Source: Albula goreensis
Taxonomy: Eukaryota; Chordata; Actinopteri; Albuliformes; Albulidae
Assembly: GCA_022829145.1 (NCBI GenBank)
Contig: CM040755.1
Span: 11,293,563 to 11,357,562, forward strand
Length of the DNA: 64,000 bases
Direction of reading: 5' to 3'
The notes beneath the pieces are model-generated. The model was not told where the DNA came from. It saw only the letters and a program-made list of their open reading frames with translations, and did no database searches. The stretch's first letter is position 1. The number at the start of each line of letters is the position of its first letter. The translations under genes and the position numbers were made by a program. This document shows, piece by piece, positions 22,926-45,606 of the stretch.

Positions 22926-25210
22926 AGAGATGGATTGACCTCCGTTCTTCTGTCATTCCTGGATCCATCCAGCCTGACCCTGGATTATTAGAAGGCCCTT
23001 TTTCCTGAACTGAGAGATCTCTCCTGACCATAATACTGTAACTACAGCCCTCTGACCTCTCAATTGGGCTGTCAGCTCTATAACAGCAGGGTGTAGTTAT
23101 GACCCCTTCAGGGTCATGTGTCAACCTTAATCATGTCATCAAAAATGCACAACACATTTCCACAAATCAGATCCTCGGCACAATAATAGTTTTGCATTTG
23201 CTGAAGGTCACAGTAGAGGGTTGTGTATGGCACTCACCACAGCAAGTGTATTCTAGAGAGGACCTGATGAAGGCAAACACAGGATTTAATTTTTCCCTTC
23301 AGGCACTGACCTGGAGAGGATGCTATTGTGTGATGTTAAGCTGGTGTTGACAGCCCAAAAAACAAACATCCAGACACTTTCCAGCAGCAGCATTGCCAAT
23401 GAAGGCCTAATGTTGTCATGGTAACAGTTTAACAGAAGAGGCTTAGTAGATACATACTCTAATTAATAGAGTTTTTATTCTCATTGAAATTAATGCGTAG
23501 CCTATAAGACAGTTTCTGTAAAGCACTGGAAAATACACAGATTTTAAGCATGTACATAATAAAAACAATTTGTATTTAAGTGCTTTTGCTGGTCAGTCTC
23601 TGTTCTTAAAATATCAACACTGACCCATTGTCCCATTGACACCCAAAGGTTTGTGGCCTACTCTAACCTGTGTGTAGCTGCCTTATGGTTGTTTCTGATA
23701 TTAATTTGAATCAATGCCATCTGTAAGCATTTGGCTAAATGACAGAAATAGGCCTTCAGTAGATTTACAATGGTAACAGCTGAGACCACCATTCCACAAG
23801 AACATGAGCAGAGAGATGAGCTTAAGAGCTACCGCACCCTATCCATTAATATTCCATACCATCTCCACCCCAAGCCAAGGAGCTTTTTTTGTTAAGGCAT
23901 GGCAAGTCAAACACAGAGCGATCAGAGTCCAAGGCTGTTTAAACTTGACTAATGACTAATGGTTTGCTCTCAATAGCTTGACTGCTGAGACAGAACACTG
24001 GGGTTTTCTCAGGACTGCTCATTTAAATATATTTTTAGGGCCTCAGAGTGGCTTACAGAGTAGAATGTTCTCCTGGAAGCCCTGAGGTTGGGTGCTCCAA
24101 ACCCATCCTTGCCATTACTGGCCAATTCTGGGAAGCATGGTAGGGGTTGTAGGCTGGTCAGAGTTAGTTCAACACTTTCTAGTGACCACCCCTGGTCAAT
24201 AAGGCGCCTGCAACTGAACATAAACTGCCAGCAATCCTCTGACAACATAGACAGCATGGAAAGAAGCGAGGGCCATTCTTCACGAGTTGGAGGAATCACG
24301 TGCCCCAGCACCCTCCTCCTAAGCTGGTGGGAGCAGGCTGCTGTGGTAGACTAAACAGTTCAGCCTTGTTCGAGGTGGGAAAAGGGTGTTTAACAGTAAT
24401 ACATGTATCTGCCCCAAACTGTTTTATTCCCTACTATGATCTCAGTGGAGTGGTTGTATTAGGACTGGGGGGAGATGAAGACATCAGCCTGAGCAGCTGG
24501 TAGTCACACATTCTCAAAAGCAGTGACTGTGCACCGCATTGGGTGACAGTGTATTCTGATACATTTGGATCATAGGTTTCCCGTTACTGCAGGACAAGAG
24601 GTCGATCACGAGAACCAAGCTCGGAAAATGAGTCAGGGCAAAGAACCGACAGGGGGAAAAAAAGCACTACCTATACCCCTATGTACATGCCCCAGCAACT
24701 TCAAAAGACAATAAGATGCACTATATCATCTAAAATCCAATTGGAAACTGCACATTCAATCGCTTAAGGATCTTGGCACATTTGACTGAGACACTGGGCA
24801 CATGTAGATATGTCCTGACCAATGCAGATTGCAAAAGTCTGAGCCATGGGCATTCAATCTTAGGCAATAACATGCTTCAGTAAATAGGTACCAGTGTCTT
24901 GACTGAAGTCCAGGATGGTTGATTTTGCAGATATTGCTGTTTTGATGCTGGGCTAGAATGATAGTCTGCCTTCATACCGGCCCTATTCAGGTCAGACAAA
25001 AGGCCCCTGAGGCTGAGAAGAATACATCTATTAGTTAAATAATCTCTTCATTTATTGTTGATTATTAGATATTAATCACTCTTTTCTGGCTCAGGTACAT
25101 GACCTCTCTTCTTTAAATTAGCAGCTACCTAAAAGTCAAAAACACTTTTAAACTCTGTAGTATGTTACAGGTGGCAAATGTTTTCATATATAATTACAAA
25201 AAACTGGTTT
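22926..25210. other. Intergenic region between pstpip1 and tspan3 (convergent genes)
   Basis: It separates the 3' ends of plus-strand pstpip1 and minus-strand tspan3. A candidate plus-strand AATAAA occurs near 23560, which would serve pstpip1 if signals inside the adjacent transposon are not used. A degenerate SINE-like segment lies at 24052-24352. No splice-bounded exon was seen. Confidence 0.5.
24052..24352 (+). repeat. Degenerate SINE-like repeat
   Basis: It starts with a tRNA-like layout (GTGGCTTACAGAGTAGAATG, then GAGGTTGGGTGCTCCAAACC in the box B position). It continues with GACCACCCCTGGTCAATAAG and GCGCCTGCAACTG, then CACGAGTTGGAGGAATCACG and CTGGTGGGAGCAG. The second half resembles a fish SINE body ('GGTCAATTGGGCGCCTG..ACTG...TGTTGGAGGAGGCATG'). 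Recognition is from memory and the copy is diverged. Confidence 0.45.
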
Positions 25211-25227
25211 GTTTTTGAATATACAGA

Positions 25228-25233
25228 TTTATT
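25228..25233 (-). terminator. tspan3: Likely tspan3 polyadenylation signal
   Basis: TTTATT on the plus strand gives AATAAA on the minus strand about 1.1 kb past the tspan3 stop. That would make a 3' UTR of about 25210-26322, a plausible length for TSPAN3. Other hexamers may exist, so this is a candidate. Confidence 0.45.
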
Positions 25234-26177
25234 TCAATGAAATATTTTTCCCAACTTATTTACATGAATTTCAGTTTTACATCATCTGATGTTCATCTCC
25301 TCGGCTACATATTTCCCCAAATCAACTTTAAAATCTATGTCTTAACGGCACACTTGACTCCTGACACAAAACACAGAGAGAGGGAGGGGGTAATAAAAAG
25401 AAGAAAAAAAACAACGAAAAACTAAACATTTGAATATAGAACATGTAGTGCATATAGATTATTACCGACAGCAGGTTCACGTGTCTTTTGGGTTACTTGA
25501 CCCACTGGTCGAGACTGAATTTGGACTTGTGTGACTGCAACTAGACATTTCACTATCCTCTGAAATGGACACGGGACCCTAATGGTACTCTGATATCACT
25601 CCTACTCCTGAACACAAACTGGTGATGGGCAGAGACTCCACCGGACTAAAAGCACAGCACCATCGGGTACCCTAGCACACAGGGATCTCCTGCTGCACCT
25701 ATGCTTACCATGTTATTAAATATTTATAAAATATTTCCAAAGCTCTACACATAGTGCAAACTGACACACAAGGAAAAGAATACATTCCACATATCGCTCT
25801 GTGCAGTAGTCTGTCCTCTGAAGCAGGAGACCCCTGCAATTCTCAGCTTTCAACGCCCCACCGAAGGACCACAAAAATAGCTAAATAAAATAGCCGATTT
25901 CTTTCAAAGAAAAAAAAAAAAATTGGTTAATGCCAATTTCTGCTTTTGGCTAAATAGGATTTTGAATATTTTAACAAAAGAAGAAAGTTTAAATTAAAAC
26001 ACCAACTCTACAAAGCATGTAAAATAAATAGTTTAAAAGCCACATTACCCATCACCAGTGGATACTAAAAGCAGTCCTGAATTGTGCAAGGCGTGCTTCA
26101 GCTTATTAAAGGAAAAGAAAGCCATTGTGGGCCTGCCCCATAAGCCCTCCCATACACACTGAATCTTGCGCCCTGCG

Positions 26178-26270
26178 GTGTGTGTGTGTGTGTGTGTGTA
26201 TGCGCACCACTTATGTATATGGGCATGTTTGCATTCTTGGTTTGCAAATGTGTGTGTGTGTGTGTGTGTG
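26178..26270 (-). repeat. Two TG (sense CA) tracts in the tspan3 3' UTR
   Basis: TG runs of about 22 bp at 26178-26199 and 26249-26270 are separated by 49 bp. In the minus-strand transcript they are CA repeats within the 3' UTR, 50-150 nt past the stop codon. Such CA tracts are known binding sites for hnRNP L-type proteins; any role here is inferred. Confidence 0.9.
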
Positions 26271-26322
26271 CCCAGATCTAAGTGTGTTTGCATGTAGTTT
26301 GTGTCTGTGTGTGGCTCCCTCT

Positions 26323-35445
<9,123 letters not shown>

Positions 35446-35556
35446 CTATAATTAACGTTATAAAATGGCTGGCGGTTCCTCCTGTTTGGCAGCCGCGGTC
35501 ACTCTCTGCCTCCCTGGATCATCGAAACGCCACCACAGCAATCAGCCAGCTGGCTA

Positions 35557-35566
35557 CGGTCACGTG
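35557..35566. promoter_or_regulatory. tspan3: E-box (GTCACGTG) in the tspan3 promoter
   Basis: GGTCACGTGGTA lies about 165 bp upstream of the tspan3 ATG, in a GC-richer stretch (35460-35580) that probably holds the promoter. The core matches 8 of 10 positions of the GTCACGTGAC lysosomal-gene (CLEAR/TFEB) motif, although any CACGTG-binding factor could use it. Confidence 0.4.
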
Positions 35567-38500
35567 GTATGATGAGATCATCTCTGTCTGCAAGTAACGC
35601 TAGAGTGTGTGGATGTATATTACAGTGTAAATTACCCCGAAAAAAGTGTAATCCACAGTACAATTATTTTATTTAACCTTTATTTATTAGGTTAGTCTCG
35701 TGAGATTTAAAATCTCTTTTGCAAGCGAGACCTGGCCAAGAAAGCAGCTGAAATACCCGTTAAAACAATGACTCACATAAAACATATAATTGACAAATAG
35801 AAATGTTTAGAAAAACAATTAACCAACATTTGAATTCAGTGAATTTATCGTGCTATCTCTATATTTATCGGCACCTCTGTGTATAGCTTGCATTCCAGGA
35901 GTAAAGATGTGGGTCATCTTCAGTGTACAGCCTCCCATCTTAACCCTTATTACTTGACCTACATTTGATATCATTGGGAAACACTAAATGATGGGGTCTA
36001 CTGAAAAAGATATGAATCTGCAACTTTTTGAATTAAAAAAAACTTTTTTATGTCTGAATCTGTGAATATACAAATTGTATTTTTAAAAAATTTGCCAGAC
36101 GGTTTATACTTGAAGTAAGAAAAGTCTAACATTCACATCTAGTGGTTGAAATAATGAAGAAAGGTTTAAAAGTATGCATGCATGACTGACATGCTGTCAG
36201 TGTTCTCACTACACAAACCGTCCCTGTGCTGCTTTTTAGTTTACATGACAATGCGCGAACAGTTATGTTCCCTCAGGAAGGCACTAAATGAAGTGCGTGG
36301 AAGTGTAAAAACCTCTAGAGATGAGCAATTTCAGTCTCTGGAAAAAGTCAGAGAGAGGCTTGTGTTGTGACATGTGACATGATAAATACTGAAAGAAGGT
36401 GAGGTAGGGTTTCTAAACTTGCACTACATTATTTATGCACACAGTGGAAACATGGATCTGATCTCAGGATCAAGTTCTAAAACCGGTGCACACTAGCCAA
36501 TCAGCCTAACAACCTGATATTCGACAGAGTCCAGTTCAACAGAGGCATCCTGCGTTCATATAGGGGGGTGTTAAGTACCCTGCAGTGTAACTATTGTATA
36601 CAACACTGAAATATTCCCAGATCAATATTCTAACTGAAAACAATCTTGTCCCATTCGTAACTTCTCTTAAACCCAACTATCAGCTGTAATATTACAATGT
36701 CGGTCAAAAATATTTTTACCCTCCATGCAGTATGGAGTAGTCTCTTTAAATGATTGAATGAGTGTCATTTTATTTCCACCTTTGTTAACATTAGCGTTAG
36801 TGGGGGTAGTCCGCATCACACAAAACCTTTAGCTTGCTAATTATCAGGGTATTTTGAAATTTTGTATGCTTGATATGTGTTCATATATAAAAAACTGTTT
36901 GAAGTTATGTGGCCTGTCTGCATTCTGTAAATAAAATAGTGTTTTAGTGCAAGCAGTATAATAGTGATCTTTCTACTTAGTATATGATATCCAATACAAA
37001 TAAAGCATATTCATCTCTTGGTCATATATGTGTGTAATAGATCCTGTCCTTTAAATACAAATATTTTTTTTCATATTTTAATATAATAATCAGTACAACA
37101 AACAATTAAAAGCATGTCATGTTCAACTGAATTGCAAAAGGACAAATTGCAGTTTCTCATTTCTACCAGAAGATGGCGACTAACATCTACAAACCTTAGT
37201 CTAACAGGAGTACCTCTCTTCACATCCCCAGTCTGTACATTGTCTTGCATATCACATGGCATGTTAACATTTTACACTTGACATGGATTAATTCATTTTC
37301 TTTGTAGTCATCATGTTTAAACTGCAGCATAAACATATACTACCTACTACTATCTAAGTAGTAAATACTAAATATAATACTTCCTTTTGTAGCAGCCAGG
37401 GGAAACTGCTAAAGCCATTGGATATTTACAAAAGTCGCTGATATTGAAAATACAATGCCATCAAAAACATAAAGTGTTGTGTTTGTAGATCCATCTAATG
37501 CTCAAAAAAGGCACAGCATGTTTCAGTGTCAGTGCATGGCAAAATAGTAATAAATAATAATAATAATAATAAATCTTCACTCTGAATTGTTTTATATCTA
37601 CTGCTTTTCCTTTACTGTGACTTCTATAATTGAAACGTGGAGTTTAATGTAGTCCATATGACCTCCTATTCCTTGTTTAGAAAACTATATAAATTAATTA
37701 ATCATTGGTAACATACATTGATTGTCTGTGCATGAATGTGTATGTGTGTGAATGTGAGTTTCACAGAATAAAAGACAAGGAAATGAAACCACTAAGTAAA
37801 TAGCAAAGGTCTAAAATTATCAGACATGACAGGAAACTAGACAAGTCAGTCATGTGATCTCTACTAAGGTCATATGTATTCATTTAGGTTTCTTTGTTGT
37901 ATGTTTTGTCTTTTAACAGAGTGAATATAAGTTGTTTCTGACAGCCAAAGATGATATAGTGTGAGATGAGAAAGAGGAGTTTAAGAAAATCACCCTCCTA
38001 CATCATTGCTAAGATGCAATACTGCAGGGTTTGCCATCAACCAAACCTCAATATTAAAATAGAGCCTGTAGAATCTGTCTTGGTCAGTGCTGAAGACTAA
38101 TTTCACCTCTAGGGACAATATGACCATAGAGTATATATGTTTGTGTCTTTGTGCATGGGTGTATGTCTATTCCTGTATCAAAGGTTATGCATATATTACA
38201 TTTTCATTCCTCTATTGGTTACTATCTGTTGCTCCGTTGTACTTCAAGGTTGTATTGGCATCCTATATTGGCATGGAAATGACAAATGAAAATTGGAGAT
38301 ATGGATGATTTGACAAATAAATCTAATTAATGTTTGTCAGCAAACCTCTGAGAAGAAGGCCAAGCAATGGCTTTTTACATAATCAGTTTAATTATACTAA
38401 AACAATAAGGGGAGTTTCAAAAGCTGATGGTTCAGTGCTGGCAAACCATTCAACTTGAACTAAAAATTCAAAGGGGAAAAAGTTCATGCTGTGATGATGG

Positions 38501-39321
38501 AGACCACACTCTAACACCTCTGAAACGGCCTCTGCTGAGACCTGACACTTGGCATTGGAAGCGGAGAGACTTCAGTCCTACTGTGCCACATCAGGTGCAG
38601 CGCCTGCGGGGAGCACGGCAGAGCAAATGTCCCTCGTACCCAGCACTCTGATATTGCTCAGGAGATCCCCCTGTCAACAGCTCAGCTGCTGGGTCATAAA
38701 TTGTAAGGAAATCCTGGATATGATTTTCCATAGTCTATAGTTATATAGATGGTCTGTGCTCCTCTCCTTGTAAAAGATTGTGCTCATTTTTCTCATTGTG
38801 GTGCAACTTCAAAAACTTTCCTGTCAAACGTGTGCCTTCCTCATTATGACATACTCCAAAGAAAGTCAAATTTCACCAGAAAAGAGGAAGAGGCATAAGA
38901 ACTTACACAGAGGTGGATGCATAACATGATAGCTGCTGTAATTAACACAAAACATGCACTACTGAACAGCAGTGTTTCTGTACCCTTTTTTTTACATATC
39001 TGGTTCTTATTTTGGGAACGCCCAATGCACTGCTAGATGTATTCATTTAAGGTTTCATGGACATCAGGATGAAGTCAAAAACCCTCCAGTGCCCCCAGAG
39101 CTGAACATCAGCAGGCCTAAAAATTATCAAACCTTCGCAGGAAGTTCTGCCACTTTGAATACAGAGCAGACTTCCTCTTTCTTCATGTTTCACAGAAATG
39201 GAGGCTATTCTCCATGGAGAAAGGTCTAATATGACTATAGAAACACAGAAAATTTCATAACAACATTCCAAGAAGGTCTAAAGCTGTTAATTAATACAAA
39301 CACATACACTATTAGCTAATG

Positions 39322-39328
<7 letters not shown>

Positions 39329-39355
<27 letters not shown>
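39329..39355. repeat. (AC)13 microsatellite
   Basis: Pure AC run preceded by TATATA, in intergenic DNA. Confidence 0.95.
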
Positions 39356-40751
39356 TAGGGGGGTGTTTAATTTTTGTCAGCAGTATGTGCTACATGTTTC
39401 TTTAAGATAAGCATTTTCGTGTGTTAATCAGAGAGCGCCTCACTACCTTCTGCTCCCTAATCAGGACCCGCAGCATCATTAGCACAATGGTTAAGGGTCA
39501 GCAAGGCATTTCTTCATCCGTTTTATTTTTCCTGGCAGGCATGAATGCAAGTATATGTCACGAGTTTGACTCGTGAATACGGGGCAAAAGGAAAGTCATG
39601 TTCAGCCATTTCCCCGTTGACGTGTGGAGGCTGTGAAGTGGACTGAGTCGGAAGTCCAGCGAGACGGCAAATTAAATCCACCCTCCCTTGGGGGACGTGA
39701 GGGACCTGTCGGTGGAGATCTGGTTTGAAGTGTCTCATTAAATGAGGCAGAGACTTCCTCTTGCCACTCTGGTTAAGCGCTGCAGACAAACAGCTGTATA
39801 TGCTCTTGGAAATCATGGGAAAAATGAAACTGTCATTTACACATCAAAGGATAATGATTAGGAAATAGGTGACCAAACACCATGTTAAATGTGACTGTTT
39901 TAGTCAGGACAATTGGAATCCTGCTTGATATAAGTGATTCAAAAGCACAGCAAGGATTTAATAAGAGTTTTTGCCTATGCTTTCTGGAATTCATAGATTA
40001 TGTTTCAGTATTACAGTGCTATTAGCAAAATCAGTCATTCTGAACTTAGAAAAGATGTTTTCAAAAATGTGAAGAACAGTGGGAAATTAAATGTTTAATT
40101 TGTGTTTATTTTCTTTGTCTAAAACACTGCAGATTTTGACCAGGAAAGATTGAGACTTTGAATTAGAAGTCTAAGTACAGTGAACATCAGGAAGCTTGTT
40201 TCAGCTTTAATTTCAGCTTGCACTTGGACCCTGGGTCTGATCATACTTTTCCTGAAAAAGAGACATTACAAATGTGAGCACACCAACTAATGGACCCCAT
40301 CCTGCATGTGTATACCTCAAGGTCATAGGTCATGAAGTCTCACCTCTACAGACTGTATCATGATACAAACAGAGGGTACTGTTTGAATTTGTCATGATAG
40401 TTTATCAGAGTTTTTGCATTGATGCATTGCTTTTAGCATGAATGCATTGTTTTTGTTCAAATTGGCATGGTTGACTTGTGTAAGTGCGTTAGTGATGTTA
40501 CATACACACCACAGTTTCAAATCTTAATATATTGCGTATTTAGGTCTGAAAATTATGTCAGCTCTATTGTTCATAGTTGGCACTTCAAAGCTGGGATTGT
40601 CATTGGTCTGCCTTGAGAAATAGGAAAGTAAATAATGACGGTATCTCCAAAACATCTCTACTCACTATCCATTTATATAGCTAGATATTTTATTGAAGCA
40701 AGAACAGCAGTTCTATGTCAGTGCCCAGCTCCACGTCCGAAAAAGTCATTT

Positions 40752-40756
<5 letters not shown>

Positions 40757-40816
<60 letters not shown>
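40757..40816. repeat. (TG)30 microsatellite
   Basis: About 60 bp of uninterrupted TG in intergenic DNA. It explains the overlapping open frames on both strands. Confidence 0.97.
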
Positions 40817-40817
<1 letters not shown>

Positions 40818-41416
40818 CTGAGTGAGAGCGGCACTGTGGTATTTGCCTCTTCCTGTGAGCAGAATGCTGAAACCTTAAGCTCATCACCCAGCAGACCATG
40901 AGCAGGACATGTTTGACAGTTGTGTCTGCATGTCATGCTTCCTGTTAGCTCTGTTATGCGATCTGCAATAGTGCCAGTGGCCAGTAGATTCATTGCTTGA
41001 TCAATTGTTGCAACGCAGGGAAAAGGTATTTACTGGTGGGGGCAGGGGGATCAAAGCTGAGCATTAGCTTTGTCCATAAGAACCCCTCTGCCAGTGAAAT
41101 CTGCATTAAAAGTCAGGTTTATTTGGCTTGTATTCTATGCCTTTCACCTGAAGGTAATACAGAAATTGATTACATGTCTTTGGTTGCTCTATCTGCAATG
41201 CAGCTTGTTTGCTGTGTCAAAGGAAAGGCTCCTACTTTGAAACATGGGTATTTATTTATTAAATTCACCTGGAGTCCTTAGGAATTAGTTCAAGAAAAAA
41301 AAACTGGTTACTAGATACTGGTTAGAAAGTAGGTACTGGTTCTCCTCTAGTGCCATGTGGCATCTACTATGGAAAGCAGCCACTGTTTCATGATAGATGA
41401 GATGATCAGGGAACAG

Positions 41417-41526
41417 CACTTTGGACCAAAATCAGACCTGTGCTTAGGTGCATCTCCTGCGTAAGTCTCCCGTTCTCATAATGATAAATTGCACTAAAGT
41501 GCAGGTCTGACTTCGGCCCTTTGTGA
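41417..41526. repeat. Imperfect palindrome, probable small MITE
   Basis: The left arm contains CCAAAATCAGACCTG and TGCTTAGGTGCA. The right arm contains TGCACTAAAGTGCA and CAGGTCTGACTTCGG. The arms pair over about 35 bp with scattered mismatches around a loop of about 38 nt. Layout and size suggest a short non-autonomous DNA element. No clear target duplication was found. Confidence 0.6.
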
Positions 41527-42091
41527 AGAATGAGGTAACCATGGTGATTCAAGCAGCACAACCGGAAATTCCAAACTGTGGAGAAAAAAGATGCAACAGA
41601 AGAAGGCCGGGATTTAATTTCTTAATTCCACAGCTCAATGATTGGGACCTTCCATAGAATGTAAATAAAAGAAAGGTCCCCATCACATCAGTTAAGGAAT
41701 ACATGCTGAGAGAAGACAGTGGTTGTCACTCAAATCTTTGTCTCTGCTGGTGTTCAACTTCTTAGTGATATCCAGATATCCATGTTTTATGAAAAAATAT
41801 CCAATTTTTTCATAAAAGTCATAATATTTAGGGATTATCTGTTGGTGTTACATTGATAAGGAACTTGTTTTGTTTTACATATATTGAGAAGGTATTTCCC
41901 CTGAGGCTCCTGGTGTGACAGTGGGGTCTCTGGGGTGCATGCTGTGAAGTTCAGGACGAGCACGCGTGAGGCCTGTGAATAGCTCAGATGATCAATATCA
42001 TCAACAATGCTTTGGCAGAACATATTAAGAAAAATTTCTTTGTCAACACCATGGAAAAAAGCAGAGCCAAGGGCAAATAATTAAACTGGAA

Positions 42092-42092
<1 letters not shown>

Positions 42093-42128
<36 letters not shown>

Positions 42129-42151
42129 CGTGCGTGTGTGTGAGTGTGTGT
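42093..42151. repeat. Compound TG/CGTG microsatellite
   Basis: A TG run interrupted by GCGTGCGTGCG and GAG, about 59 bp. Confidence 0.95.
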
Positions 42152-45100
42152 AAGATGTATACTCCAGTACATATAAATCAGCATGGAAGTAATGATTTGA
42201 GAAGCTGTGTGTTATTTCTGCATCCGAGTCTCATTTGAATGGATACAGCAGGTTTGTTAATGTCAACTGTCCATAGACAAATGCACAATTTCCCTGTGAT
42301 TCAATGGCAGTAGAAGAGCAAAGAAAACACTCACACACAGACATATTCACAGACACACATACAAACACATATATATAGTTTTTTTAATTCAGCGATAAAG
42401 GGACCATGATGACTTGATTTGAATAACATTAAGCTCAAAGTAGTATCGTCATTTCACAGCTCTGTACAGAAATACAATGCTTTTGATAAACGTTGATTCA
42501 TGATCAAGCATGATCAAGCCACCACTTACATACCAAAGCGAATTAACTTAAAAACAGATAATTTCACAGACTCCTCCTCTGTAGTCAGCACAAATGGTTG
42601 GAGGGGTGAATATGTGCTCATGCCTTTGAACTGGGTAATAAAGCAAACAGAAAGAACAAATACCACTCCATACCACCAGCTGTGACATGGCTACAGATCT
42701 TTGGGTCTTCCTGCTTCATTTCCACATTTAGAGCTCTTTACCCCAGGAGCACACCTCTGAGTAAGTAAATTAACCCTGGAGCAATATCTGTACCCAGGAG
42801 GAAAACTGCTTTTTGATTGAAAGTGGTTGGATGCAGTTTGGCTTGTTTGATTCATTAACATCAAAAGGAACAAATGGCCTCAGAGTGTGCCTGTTTATTA
42901 AATTTTAGAAAACATTTAACTTGGGTGCTCTTTCACAATGGTGCAACTGGTCTGATTTGGCCCACAAGAGTATTTTTCAGGCACCAATTCTGCGATAATA
43001 TACATTTCTACAATAACAGAAAATTGTCTTCATCACATAATGTGTCTATCTTTATTTGCCTCTTGTTTGGTATCATCTGTCTTTGTTCATTATTAACACT
43101 GTTTCATTTTCTATATCCCATGATATTTTATACAGGATTATGGGGTAAATAATAAGGTCATCATGCCAAGATTTTATAAGTAAATTTTGCAGTTCATACA
43201 AATGAATATTGATGATCATACATAGCTTCTCTTTTAAAACTTCAGTGTAATTCACCAAGCTTGGAATCAAATTTGTTATTTCCTACAGCGAGTTACAGCG
43301 AGTGACTACTTACGCAAGACTGCAAATGCAATAATGACTTATTTAATTATTAACAGCACCCACTCATGTCCCCTGGTTCTCATTAGATTTGAATCGGGCT
43401 CAGGCATCATGATGATGTCACTGCCCAGTCCTATGAGAATGGGTCACAGCAAGCAAATGAGAATGAAGACAGGTCGATAAATTATATGAGGCCAAGGAAG
43501 TAGACATCTGAACTTCAGACTTGTGCCGCTGAAATAAAACACAGCCAGGGAGCTCAGTTACATCTATCACCTCTGCACACTTCCCTGTGGCTTGTTTAAG
43601 TTATTAATTACTATTAAGTTCCACCATGGGCTATGTAGAATTGAACTTAACCAAGATTCAAGTACACTGGCACAAGTCATATTCAGAGTTTTGTTTGCTT
43701 TGAGGATTTATCTTTTTGATATTTCCACTACACAGTGGTCAAACAAAGGCATTGCACTTAAACACAGCAGTCATTAATTCATTCCTCAGGCTGAAAACTA
43801 CAACCAAAAATGTGGACCTTTGGAATACTGCAGTCTTCAGAAAACAGGGTACATGTCTTATAGCAAGGCCAGTCAGCTCAGCTGCATTTTAGTTTGATAT
43901 GGCTGTATATAACTGCGCATACCAGGCAAGAAAACTACCAAGGTGATTTCCAATCTTTGTAAATTCAAGTAATGTAAATACCATATATTAAATAAATACA
44001 TATTGTATATTTTAACAATGAATATAAAAATGAATACACTATACAGTCATTAGTTAGTTGAAAGTATGGGCCAATGGAGATACAACAGATGTAATCACGT
44101 GGGCGTTTCTTGTCTGCCTTATAAATGTGTTCTCTTTGTGTACAATAACATGCAACTAAATCCATTTTACCGCTCCTGCTGTGCAAGCAATCTGTATATT
44201 TCACAGTCATATGTTCCATGACACACAAAAAAATGTTGCTTGGAAACTATGAAAATAATGTAAAAAAAAAAAAAAAAAAACAAAGAGCGCAAGAATTTTA
44301 GAAAAATCATTTGTAGGATTTTATTGATCACTGCCAACAAAATTTGCCCCACTGTATGATTCACACTAGCCCATTCCTGTCAGAATTTACTTCCTGCCTG
44401 TATCAACATGTGTAATGCCCACACCTGTTTCCACACCACCTCAAAAGCTTGTCCACAACCCTGGTAAACCCTGTTTTCTTTCTTTTTTTTCATTTCTTTG
44501 TCAGTATTATTCTGCAGTGGCCTTATTATACACTGTCACCTCATACCATGGAACCCCTGGGGGTACATTAGAGGCATATGTGCATGCATTGTTTAAAGTG
44601 CAGCCACTCATAATGACACTGGATGTGTCTGCACACGTTGTGCGCAGACAGGCTGGCCTTTGCTGCATTCACAGAGCATTGCATTGGGTCAAAATACAGG
44701 GGCAGTGACCTTCTGACTCCTGGAACAAATTAAGCCAGAGCTTAAAAGCAGAATTTGCTGGCATCATAAACCACATCTGTGTTTATTGCTCTAATTCTGT
44801 CTAAAGAAACACCTACTCATTAATTATATCTAGTTCATTAAAATTACAGTGGTCTTGCTCTGTGGTTGGAGCATTTGGAGGTCAGTACAAGCATCACGAT
44901 AAATAAATTGAATGAATGATTCCAAATTGTGCTACTAACCAATTAAAAAGCAAAGATAAGATGCTCCTCCCATGGTGCAAAGTTGTTCCTCTGCTCTTTT
45001 TCGGCACAAACAGCAATTTTAAATTACATTGGCCTTCATCACTTGCGAAACTTCAGGGAAATGAATGCTTTTGTACATTTTTGTCTGGACCCTTGGAAGT

Positions 45101-45519
45101 GACTTGATTTCAGTATGAATGACATTTATGCCTGGCCAGCACATATACAGCTTTTTTGAGTTGCCACTCATACTACCTCAGTTTGTATTGAATGGTGGAC
45201 AATCCAATGATTAGGCATAAACAACCAATGAATTGTTTTCTTTTGCATTGTGTGTATCTTAGTTTGACAATGTATCCCTTATTTGTGCGACAACAATTGT
45301 TTACATAATAAATATACTTACCAATAAGTACAGATGGAACAGTCAGTATTAAACCAACATTAACTTTATCTTGTGGATTGAAATGCCATGAAAAATCACA
45401 GTACAGATCTTGCTATGCATGAGCTGTTGAAGGTCATCCATATGGCTTAGTCCATGCTAATCCTTCTGGCACTTGAGACTTTTACCCCCTCTAGCACTTT
45501 AACACCCTTGTCCCGAAAG

Positions 45520-45606
45520 AAATGCACTTTGTGTTGTAAGTCTCTCTGGATAAGAGCATCTGATGACTGTCTATAATGTAATATAATGTAATGTAATGTA
45601 ATGTAT
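45520..45606 (+). repeat. 3' tail of an L2-clade LINE or partner SINE with (TGTAA)n end
   Basis: TTGTAAGTCTCTCTGGATAA followed by GAGCATCTGATGACTG and then TAATG/TGTAA pentamers. Fish L2-type LINEs and their SINEs end in a stem 'GTAAGTCGCTCTGGATAAGAGCGTCTGCTAAATGA' followed by TGTAA-type repeats. The match is clear, but only the tail is evident here. Confidence 0.75.

Noticed and set aside
38427-38740. Overlapping plus-strand frames in a GC-richer stretch
   Set aside because: No splice boundaries, no start context and no recognisable motif; two different frames are open over the same bases, which argues against coding.
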